The position numbers and the translations under genes are program-made. The notes beneath the pieces were generated by a model. It was not told where the DNA came from. It saw only the letters and a list, made by a program, of their open reading frames with translations, and ran no database searches. From Chloroflexota bacterium (GTDB lineage: Bacteria > Chloroflexota > Anaerolineae > Anaerolineales > UBA11657): a DNA stretch of 7,885 bases. Positions 1 to 5,841 of this stretch are shown here, piece after piece. Location: positions 1-7,885 of the forward strand of contig QWRL01000105.1 of assembly GCA_003670425.1 (NCBI GenBank), read 5' to 3'. Each line of letters starts with the position of its first letter. Positions within the stretch are counted from its first letter, which is position 1.

Positions 1-620
1 CGATGGGCCCGGAACGGGCGCGCGATGCGTTGAAAAGCTGCATTGCGATGGGGTGTGATGGCGGCGTGTTGGTGGCTGACGCGGCGCTGGCCGGGTCGGA
101 TGCACGCGCTACTGCGCGCGTGCTGGCGGCTGCCATCCAAAAGCTGGGTGATGTCGATGCCGTGATCTTTGGCAAGCAGGCGATTGATGGCGATACCGGT
201 GTTGTGCCGCTGGCGGTGGCGCGCATGCTCGGTTGGCCGCCGCTTAGTTATGTTATGCAAATTACGGCTCTTGATGCAGCGGCGCGCACAATACAAGTGT
301 CGCGTTTGCTGGAGGAGGGGCGTCAGCAGTGCAGTGCAGTATTGCCGGTTGTAATTAGCGTTGTGAAGGACATCAACGAGCCACGTTATCCCACCTTTGC
401 CGGCATCCGGCGCGCCGGCACTGCGCAAATTCCGATTTGGAACTTGGGTGATTTGGGGCTTAGCGAGCTCCAGGTTGGTGCTGCCGCCGCGACCGTTGCG
501 TGGCAGGCCGTGCGCGCGCCCGCGTCACGTGGGGGTGCAGTGGAGATTTTGGCAGGTGACAATGCTGCGCAAACTGCAAGTTTGCTTTTGGATCGGCTGC
601 AAGCGGAGAAGCTGGTGTGA
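1..620 (+). CDS. etfB: Electron transfer flavoprotein, beta subunit (5' end cut by window)
   Basis: Small subunit of the heterodimeric electron-transfer flavoprotein, a cytoplasmic carrier that takes electrons from flavoprotein dehydrogenases and binds AMP (or a second FAD in bifurcating types). About 205 residues are visible. Counting from the Met at base 3, the opening (MGPERARDAL) is the internal helix that follows the second strand in this family, then come GSDARATARVLAAAI at 31-45, the nucleotide-loop motif GKQAIDGDTG at 57-66, RLLEEGRQ at 101-108 and NEPRYPTFAGIRRA at 125-138. The family is usually about 250-260 residues, so some 50 residues lie upstream and the ATG at base 3 is not the real start. 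The AIDGDTG form is unlike the mitochondrial-type AIDDD. After GDTG the usual QVGP is replaced by VVPL. It overlaps etfA at its stop codon. Identity is secure; bifurcating or not cannot be decided here. Confidence 0.95.
   Translation, partial: MGPERARDALKSCIAMGCDGGVLVADAALAGSDARATARVLAAAIQKLGDVDAVIFGKQAIDGDTGVVPLAVARMLGWPPLSYVMQITALDAAARTIQVSRLLEEGRQQCSAVLPVVISVVKDINEPRYPTFAGIRRAGTAQIPIWNLGDLGLSELQVGAAAATVAWQAVRAPASRGGAVEILAGDNAAQTASLLLDRLQAEKLV
605..608 (+). promoter_or_regulatory. Ribosome binding site of etfA inside etfB
   Basis: GGAG lies within the last codons of etfB. It is 8 nt before the GTG at 617 and 11 nt before the ATG at 620, so spacing slightly favours GTG, while codon preference favours ATG. 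Either start gives an overlap with the etfB stop TGA (618-620), the usual arrangement for coupled translation of two subunits made in equal amounts. Confidence 0.6.
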
Positions 621-1609
621 TGCCAGCCAACATCTGGGTTTACATCGACCAGTTTCAGGGCGAAGCGCTTTCCGCCAGCTGGGAGACGCTGGGTGCAGCT
701 TGTGAGCTTGGCACTGGCGTGCAATCCAAGGTTGTGGCGTTGGTGTTTGGTGTCAACGCCGCTGCGATCGCGGGTGAGGCGTTGGCACGCGGTGCGACTG
801 CGGCACTTATTTGCGACGATGCGACGCTGGCGGACTTTCGGGTGGAGGCATATGCCGCACTTTTGTCCGGACTGGTGGCCGCGCGGCAGCCGCATGCAGT
901 GCTTGCGCCTGCAACTGCGCGCGCGCGCGAGTTGATTGCGACCGCCGCGATCGACTCCGAGACCACAGTGATGGCCGACGCGATTGGATTGGCGGTGCAG
1001 GACGGTGTCGTGTTGGTGACGCGCCCGGTTTATGCGGGCAAGCTGCTATGTACGGCGAGTGGAGTTGGTGGGCTCCCGTTGTTCGTTACGCTTCGCCCAC
1101 GTGCGTTTCCAAAGCCTTCGCAGGGGGCTGTGGCGCCCGCGGATGCAATTGAGCGCGTGCAACCCGCACTGGCTGAGGGCGCGCTGCGCGTGAAGGTTAC
1201 AGGTTATGACACGGTGGCTGGCCAAGTGAGCCTGACGGACGCGAGCATCATTGTCTCTGGCGGGCGTGGCGTGGGCGGCCCTGAGGGCTTCGGGCCGGTG
1301 CGTGAGCTGGCCAATGTGCTGGGCGGAGCCATGGGCGCATCGCGCGCTGCCGTTGATGCCGGCTGGATAGCTTATTCGCATCAGGTGGGCCAGACCGGCA
1401 AGACAGTTGCGCCGGATTTGTACGTTGCCTGCGGTATCTCGGGTGCGATTCAGCACCAAGCCGGAATGCGCACATCGAAAATAATTGTGGCCATTAACAA
1501 GGACCGCGAGGCGCCGATCTTTAAACTGGCGAAGTATGGTGTGGTTGGCGATTTGTTTGAGGTGCTGCCTGCGCTTAGCGCCGAGGTGCGCCGGCGCCTT
1601 GGCCGCTAA
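617..1609 (+). CDS. etfA: Electron transfer flavoprotein, alpha subunit
   Basis: Large, FAD-binding subunit of the electron-transfer flavoprotein, partner of the preceding EtfB. 330 residues, a normal length (about 310-340). The N-terminal Rossmann-like domain (about 5-165) ends with TRPVYAGKLLCT at 135-146. The C-terminal FAD domain shows GGRGVGGPEGF at 215-225, GASRAAVDAGW at 240-250 with the conserved Arg243, QVGQTGKTVAPDLY at 256-269, GISGAIQHQAG at 273-283, and AINKD at 292-296 followed by APIF. All core FAD contacts expected for the family appear present. One deviation: the loop normally reading T-x-x-G-R-(D/E) is TARARE here (100-105), so Ala replaces Gly. Start is GTG 617 or ATG 620, both overlapping the etfB stop. 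The gene ends just before a strong hairpin terminator, so etfBA closes its operon. No third Etf partner is visible in the window. Confidence 0.96.
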   Translation: MMPANIWVYIDQFQGEALSASWETLGAACELGTGVQSKVVALVFGVNAAAIAGEALARGATAALICDDATLADFRVEAYAALLSGLVAARQPHAVLAPATARARELIATAAIDSETTVMADAIGLAVQDGVVLVTRPVYAGKLLCTASGVGGLPLFVTLRPRAFPKPSQGAVAPADAIERVQPALAEGALRVKVTGYDTVAGQVSLTDASIIVSGGRGVGGPEGFGPVRELANVLGGAMGASRAAVDAGWIAYSHQVGQTGKTVAPDLYVACGISGAIQHQAGMRTSKIIVAINKDREAPIFKLAKYGVVGDLFEVLPALSAEVRRRLGR

Positions 1610-1630
1610 GGCCGCGGTTGGAGTGGAAGT

Positions 1631-1662
1631 AAAAGAGCCGCGCAATTGCGCGGCTCTTTTTT
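1631..1662. terminator. Bidirectional rho-independent terminator between etfA and ftsH
   Basis: A perfect 13-bp inverted repeat, AAAAGAGCCGCGC (1631-1643) and GCGCGGCTCTTTT (1648-1660), encloses the loop AATT. On the + strand six T residues (1657-1662) end the stem, serving etfA, which stops 21 bases before it. On the - strand the A-run 1631-1634 becomes a T-run followed by ACTT, serving ftsH, whose stop codon is at 1680-1682. One hairpin therefore can end both convergent transcripts. Confidence 0.93.
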
Positions 1663-1679
1663 GTTTGCGGTGTCAGCGC

Positions 1680-3635
1680 CTATGCGCCGGCTGGCAATGG
1701 CATTGAGCTTGCGCCCGCCGCCGGCCGGGTGTTGGGCGTTTCTGCTGGCGGCGCAACCGGCGGTACTTCCGGTGGCTTGGCGACCGTAACGCGCACCGGG
1801 ATTGGCTCACCTTTCCAGAGCGCTTCAAACTGATCCATCTCGAGCGTCTCGTTCTCGAGCAGGTAGTTGGCGGTTTCGTCCAGCTTGGCGCGCCATTTTT
1901 CAACCATGGCTTTAGCAGATTCATGCGCCTCAGTCACAAGCCGGCGTACTTCTGCATCAATCTCGTGCGCCACTGTTTCTGAAAAATCGCGTTGTTCGCT
2001 GATCTCACGCCCCAGAAACACCAGCTCATCTTTGCGCCCGTACGCTATCGGGCCGAGCTTGGGGCTCATGCCCCAGCGCATTACCATGCGGCGCGCAATG
2101 CTGGTCACTTGCTCCAAATCGTTTGACGCGCCAGTGGTGATTTCATCTTCCGAGTACACCAGCTCTTCCGCGGCGCGTCCGCCAAGTGCTGAAGCCAGTT
2201 TGGACTTCAACCACGCGCGTGTGGCAAGCCGCTGATCTTCGTCTTCGGTCAGATACCACGTAAGCCCGCCGGCCATCCCGCGCGGGATGATTGTGATTTT
2301 GCGCACCGGGTCGCCATGCGGCAGTGCCTGTGAAACGATGGCATGGCCGGCCTCGTGGTAGGCCGTTACCTTGCGTTCGCGCGGGCTGATGATGCGACTC
2401 TTGCGTTCGGGTCCAAGCACCACGCGTTCAATGGCCTCGTCAAAGTCTGCCATCGTTACAGATTTTTGAGCCTTGCGGGCGGCGAGAATTGCGGCTTCGT
2501 TTACCGCGTTTTCAATATCGGCACCCACTAGCCCGGGTGTGGCCTTTGCCAGCAGTGCCAGGTTTACATCTGGTGCCAGCGGTTTGCCCTTTACATGCAC
2601 CTTGAAGATTGCTTCGCGGCCTTTGATATCCGGCCGGTCAATTACCACGCGCCGGTCAAAGCGGCCCGGACGCAGCAACGCCGGATCCAGAATGTCGGGG
2701 CGGTTGGTGGCAGCAATAACAATCACATGCGTGTCGGTGTCAAAGCCGTCCATCTCAACCAGGATTTGGTTGAGCGTTTGTTCGCGCTCATCGTGGCTGC
2801 CACCCAGTCCAGCGCCACGCTGGCGGCCGACGGCATCGATCTCGTCAACAAAGATGATGCACGGACTTTGGCGCTTGGCCTGTTCAAACAGATCGCGCAC
2901 GCGGCTGGCTCCAACGCCCACAAACATTTCCACAAATTCGGAACCCGAGATTGAGTAGAAGGGCACGCCTGCTTCGCCAGCACACGCCTTGGCAAGCAAT
3001 GTTTTGCCGGTACCGGGAGGGCCCACCAGCAGCACACCCTTTGGAATTCTGGCGCCAAGGCCCACAAATTTTTCTGGCTCCTTGAGGAACTCCACCACTT
3101 CTTGCAATTCTGCTTTGGATTCATCGACGCCAGCTACATCATCAAAGGTAATGGCTGGTTGATCGCTATTGAAGACACGCGCGCGGCTCTTGCCAAATTG
3201 CATTGCCTGGTTGTTGGTGCCCTGTGCCTGGCGCATCATAAAATAGATGAAACCCACAACAAACACCGCTGGCAGCGTGTAGCTCAGCAGTGCCATGATA
3301 TTCCCCCAATCGCTGGGGCGCTGCACATCCCACTTGACGCGCGCAAGGCTTTCTTGCGTAACGCCCAGAGATACAAGCTGCTCAGCGGCTGTGGATTTTC
3401 CCTCTACCCGGGTAACTGCGATACTGTGCGAAGACGACGGTACGAAATAGACCGTAAGATTGTCCTCGGCCACCGCAATTTTCTCGACTTCCTTGTTGAG
3501 AATTGCATCGCGCACTTCACCCAGCGACAAAACTTCCTTTGCCGGAGTTTGCGCCCGCACTGAATACAGAATGGCGGCGAGTGCCAGAAAAATCAGTACG
3601 TAAACGAATGCGTTTCGAATTTTAGGGTTATTCAC
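1680..3635 (-). CDS. ftsH: ATP-dependent membrane zinc metalloprotease FtsH
   Basis: Hexameric membrane-anchored AAA+ protease that pulls misassembled membrane proteins and some soluble regulators through its pore and degrades them. From the GTG at 3635 it has 651 residues, a usual length. Membrane segment 1 is about 9-26, then an extracytoplasmic domain to about 112 and membrane segment 2 at about 113-134. The AAA+ module has Walker A GPPGTGKT at 205-212, pore loop MFVG with Phe238, Walker B IIFVDE at 260-265 and Arg322/Arg325 in the RPGR motif. The protease site has HEAGH at 427-431 and third zinc ligand Asp506 in GASND. The tail from about 620 is rich in Pro and Ala and probably disordered. 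An in-frame TTG at 3662 would add nine residues, but GTG 3635 has GGAG 7 nt upstream and gives the familiar short N-terminus. It is transcribed divergently from secG and is convergent with etfA. Confidence 0.97.
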   Translation of the reverse strand: MNNPKIRNAFVYVLIFLALAAILYSVRAQTPAKEVLSLGEVRDAILNKEVEKIAVAEDNLTVYFVPSSSHSIAVTRVEGKSTAAEQLVSLGVTQESLARVKWDVQRPSDWGNIMALLSYTLPAVFVVGFIYFMMRQAQGTNNQAMQFGKSRARVFNSDQPAITFDDVAGVDESKAELQEVVEFLKEPEKFVGLGARIPKGVLLVGPPGTGKTLLAKACAGEAGVPFYSISGSEFVEMFVGVGASRVRDLFEQAKRQSPCIIFVDEIDAVGRQRGAGLGGSHDEREQTLNQILVEMDGFDTDTHVIVIAATNRPDILDPALLRPGRFDRRVVIDRPDIKGREAIFKVHVKGKPLAPDVNLALLAKATPGLVGADIENAVNEAAILAARKAQKSVTMADFDEAIERVVLGPERKSRIISPRERKVTAYHEAGHAIVSQALPHGDPVRKITIIPRGMAGGLTWYLTEDEDQRLATRAWLKSKLASALGGRAAEELVYSEDEITTGASNDLEQVTSIARRMVMRWGMSPKLGPIAYGRKDELVFLGREISEQRDFSETVAHEIDAEVRRLVTEAHESAKAMVEKWRAKLDETANYLLENETLEMDQFEALWKGEPIPVRVTVAKPPEVPPVAPPAETPNTRPAAGASSMPLPAGA

Positions 3636-3642
3636 TGACGGG

Positions 3643-3646
3643 CTCC
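3643..3646 (-). promoter_or_regulatory. Ribosome binding site deciding the ftsH start
   Basis: On the minus strand GGAG is followed by seven bases and then GTG (3635-3633). The competing TTG at 3662 has only a weak purine stretch (GTGAGA) upstream. This places the likely ftsH start at 3635. Confidence 0.7.
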
Positions 3647-3684
3647 AATTGGATTGTGACAAGCATTTGTCTCACTAATCGATG

Positions 3685-3693
3685 ATTATACCA
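3685..3693 (-). promoter_or_regulatory. Extended -10 promoter of ftsH
   Basis: Read on the minus strand the site is TGGTATAAT, a perfect TATAAT with the upstream TG of an extended -10 element. No good -35 is seen at 16-18 bases; the nearest candidate is TTACTG at 19 bases, a poor match. Transcription would start near 3678, leaving a leader of about 40 bases before the GTG start at 3635. Confidence 0.65.
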
Positions 3694-3766
3694 GCGTGCT
3701 CAAACTTGGCAGTAAGATTATCATTAGAGAAATGTGCCTCGGCGTGCAGGATTTTGCGGGGCGCGG

Positions 3767-3775
3767 TGTTATACT
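3767..3775 (+). promoter_or_regulatory. Extended -10 promoter of secG
   Basis: TGTTATACT matches the extended -10 pattern TG-N-TATAAT with one difference in the hexamer. No recognisable -35 is found at the proper distance; TTGCGG at 3754 is only 10 bases away and so is not usable with it. The predicted start near 3782 gives a leader of about 20 bases that contains the secG ribosome binding site. It probably also drives the downstream binding-protein gene. Confidence 0.6.
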
Positions 3776-3789
3776 TTGGCCAAGCAAGC

Positions 3790-3794
3790 GGAGG
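3790..3794 (+). promoter_or_regulatory. Ribosome binding site deciding the secG start
   Basis: GGAGG lies nine bases before the GTG at 3804. It fixes the start there rather than at the in-frame ATG at 3696, which would add 36 residues unlike any SecG and would place the start upstream of the predicted promoter. Confidence 0.75.
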
Positions 3795-3803
3795 ATTGGG
3801 ATA

Positions 3804-4028
3804 GTGGCTTTTTACGTAAATCTTATTCAAATCGTGGTGTCGATTGCGCTGATTGCGGCAATCGTGCTGCAGAGCAAAGGCGCCGGCCTTGGCGGCATTA
3901 GCGGCAGCAGTGAAGGCGGAGTTTTTCGGGCGCGGCGCGGCGTGGAGAAGCTGCTCTTCAACTTCACCATCGTGCTCTCGTTCTTGTTTTTCGCGACCGC
4001 CATCGTGAACGTTGTTATAAGCGGCTAA
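3804..4028 (+). CDS. secG: Preprotein translocase subunit SecG
   Basis: Small accessory subunit of the SecYEG channel in the cytoplasmic membrane, which helps SecA-driven export. 74 residues from the GTG start, typical for SecG. Two hydrophobic segments are present, about 3-22 and 50-72, joined by a polar Gly-rich loop. The family hallmark LQ-x-K-G-x-G-L-G-G is at 22-31 (LQSKGAGLGG), and the loop ends in GGVFRARRGVEK at 38-49 just before the second membrane segment. This loop form is the non-proteobacterial type. It is followed 70 bases downstream by a gene for an exported binding protein on the same strand, with no terminator between, so the two probably share a transcript. Its neighbour in the opposite direction, ftsH, also acts on the translocon in well-studied bacteria. 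The short length and the non-ATG start make this gene easy to mis-start. Confidence 0.93.
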   Translation: MAFYVNLIQIVVSIALIAAIVLQSKGAGLGGISGSSEGGVFRARRGVEKLLFNFTIVLSFLFFATAIVNVVISG

Positions 4029-4098
4029 GCCGCAATTCTGGCGCTCTGCTGGGGCGCGCCGTTCCCCGCAACAAGCCCCTGTTACAGTTTCCACAACA

Positions 4099-5793
4099 AT
4101 GCGTGTAATCGGCTGGCAGGTTCTGGTAGCCGCCATTGGGCTGGCTGTGGTGGGCGCTTTGCTGTTTGCGCAATCGTCGGGGCTGGAGGTGTCCTATTCG
4201 CCGGCCAGTGGTGGCGAATATGTGGAGGCGGTTGTTGGACAGCCGACCTTCGTGAATCCGCTGCTGCGATCACTGGCGCCCGCTGACCGCGACTTGGCTG
4301 CGCTCACTCAGGCGGGCTTGATGCGGCTGGATGCCAGCGGGCTGCCTGTACCCAATCTGGCTGCCAGCTGGGCGGTCACTGCCGATGGTCTTTCTTACAC
4401 TTTTGTATTGCGCGAGGGACTGCGATGGTCCGATGGGTTTCCACTCACGCTCGATGATGTGTTGTTCTCGTTAAGGCTTTTGCAGGCGCCGGACTTTCCG
4501 GGCGCACCGGACTTGGTGGCGATGTGGGGCAAGGTGATCGTTGCAAAGCTAAATGCAACCACGCTGAAATTGACGCTGCCGGAGGCATACGCGCCGTTCT
4601 TGGAGCAGATGGTTTTTTATGTGCAGCCGGCGCATGTGTTCGCACCGGCGGTTGCCAGTGAGCTGGGGCGCCATCCGGCAAATGCCCGGCTGGTCGGTGC
4701 CGGGCCGTTTATGTTAAAGGAGCTTGTTTCGAATTCTGATGGCACGCTGCAGGAGGCTGTGCTCACTCCCAACGCAAACCACTTCGGCGTGGCGCCCATG
4801 CTGGAGAGCGTGCGGCTGCGTTTTATGCCGCAAGCCGAGTCCGCCGAAGCCGCGCTGCGTGGCGGTGCTGCGATGGGCTGGGGCGGTGCCGCCCCAGCAG
4901 CGGTGGCAGCGCTGCTGTCGGATTCGCAATTGCAGGTGTACTCCGCGCCTGTGCCGAAATTTGGCGTGATCTATTTGAACCAGCGCAACGCGGCCGTTGA
5001 TTTTTTTGCGGAGAAGAAAGTTCGCCAGGCGCTGCTGCTCGCGTTTAATCGGCAGGGGTTTGTTGATGCAGCGTTGCAAGGGCAGGGCATTGTGGCGCGT
5101 GGCCCGGTGGCGGAAGGCACATGGGCGCAGAAGTCTGATCTAGTAAGTGTTGCGTATGACCCGAAGCGCGCGACAGAATTGCTGGCGACTGCCAACTGGC
5201 AGCTTCCAGTGGACGCGCTTGCCGGTACGGAAGGCTACGCGCGCGAGAAGCAGGGCAAGCGGCTTGTGTTTACGCTGGCTGCGCCGGATGATGCCATGGG
5301 GCGCATACTCGGCCAACTGGTGGCTGAGAGCTGGAAGAAACTTGGCGTGCAGGCCACAGTGCAGCTGATGCCGCCGGCGGAGCTTTATGAAAATATGTTG
5401 CCAGGCCGCCAGTTTGAAGCGGTGCTTGCAATGCTGAATCTCGAGACCAGTGCTGACCCGGATCCTTACCTCTTCTGGCATCAAACTGAGATTGAGACGG
5501 GACTCAATTACAGCGGGTATGAGAACCGCGCAATTAGCGAGCTGCTTGAGCGGGCGCGCGTCAGCACTTCGATAGCAGAGCGGGCGCGCCTGTACGATAG
5601 TTTTCAAGCGCGTTTTGCGGACGAGACGCCTGCATTGATTTTGTATCAGCCTGTGTACTCGTACGCGGTTAGCCGGCAGGTGCGCGGTGTGCAACTCGGC
5701 ACGTTGCTAGAGCCCAGTGACCGCTTTCAGTCAGTCAGCGATTGGTACATGGTGACGCGCCGCACCATTCGGCGCATTGCAAAGGTGCCGTGA
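4099..5793 (+). CDS. Family 5 (oligopeptide-type) extracellular solute-binding protein
   Basis: 564 residues, the size of DppA/OppA-type ligand-binding proteins (SBP_bac_5) that capture peptides or other solutes outside the membrane for ABC importers. A hydrophobic N-terminal stretch (about 4-24) can be a signal peptide or membrane anchor. No Cys-containing lipobox follows (ALLFAQSSG), unlike most Gram-positive-type binding lipoproteins. Family features are GGEYVEAVVGQPTFVNPLL at 38-56, GLMRLDASGLPVPNLAASW at 73-91, the signature ADGLSYTFVLREGLRWSDG at 95-113 with LTLDDVLFSL following, VRQALLLAFNRQ at 308-319, and near the C-terminus a GYEN segment and LILYQPVYSYAV. The ATG at 4099 has no clear Shine-Dalgarno sequence; no better in-frame start is near. 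No permease or ATPase gene is in the window, so the ligand and partner are unknown. The position behind secG is the arrangement I recall in Chloroflexota. Confidence 0.88.
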   Translation: MRVIGWQVLVAAIGLAVVGALLFAQSSGLEVSYSPASGGEYVEAVVGQPTFVNPLLRSLAPADRDLAALTQAGLMRLDASGLPVPNLAASWAVTADGLSYTFVLREGLRWSDGFPLTLDDVLFSLRLLQAPDFPGAPDLVAMWGKVIVAKLNATTLKLTLPEAYAPFLEQMVFYVQPAHVFAPAVASELGRHPANARLVGAGPFMLKELVSNSDGTLQEAVLTPNANHFGVAPMLESVRLRFMPQAESAEAALRGGAAMGWGGAAPAAVAALLSDSQLQVYSAPVPKFGVIYLNQRNAAVDFFAEKKVRQALLLAFNRQGFVDAALQGQGIVARGPVAEGTWAQKSDLVSVAYDPKRATELLATANWQLPVDALAGTEGYAREKQGKRLVFTLAAPDDAMGRILGQLVAESWKKLGVQATVQLMPPAELYENMLPGRQFEAVLAMLNLETSADPDPYLFWHQTEIETGLNYSGYENRAISELLERARVSTSIAERARLYDSFQARFADETPALILYQPVYSYAVSRQVRGVQLGTLLEPSDRFQSVSDWYMVTRRTIRRIAKVP

Positions 5794-5841
5794 CCACGCG
5801 CAAGCGAAGACTTTGATTTCTGTCAGGAAAGTTTCAGCTGG

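Noticed and set aside
3..5. ATG at base 3 as the start of etfB
   Set aside because: The first residues match an internal part of EtfB, and about 50 conserved N-terminal residues would be missing.
905..932. GC-alternating run (gcgcgcgcgc) in etfA as a simple repeat or recombination signal
   Set aside because: It encodes the Ala-Arg residues of the conserved reading frame and is short; nothing suggests a separate function.
2473..2958. 161-codon open frame on the + strand inside ftsH
   Set aside because: It is antisense to conserved AAA+ motifs, rich in Ser, Arg and Thr with no recognisable domain, and has no ribosome binding site context; it is a shadow of the GC-rich coding strand.
3102..3563. 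153-codon open frame on the + strand opposite the ftsH N-terminal region
   Set aside because: It lies wholly within a well-supported gene and has no family resemblance or promoter.
3754..3759. TTGCGG as the -35 of the secG promoter
   Set aside because: It is only 10 bases from TATACT, too close for a functional -35/-10 pair.
3696..3803. 36-residue N-terminal extension of secG from the ATG at 3696
   Set aside because: It lies upstream of the predicted -10 element and ribosome binding site, and its residues are not SecG-like; GTG 3804 fits the family length.
4021..4067. Hairpins after secG (GCGGC-TAA-GCCGC and GC-rich dyads at 4040-4067) as a terminator
   Set aside because: The stems are short or have wide loops and none is followed by a T-run, so termination before the binding-protein gene is not supported.
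3675..4136. 153-codon open frame on the - strand across secG
   Set aside because: It spans secG and both promoters, and its composition is typical of a spurious frame.
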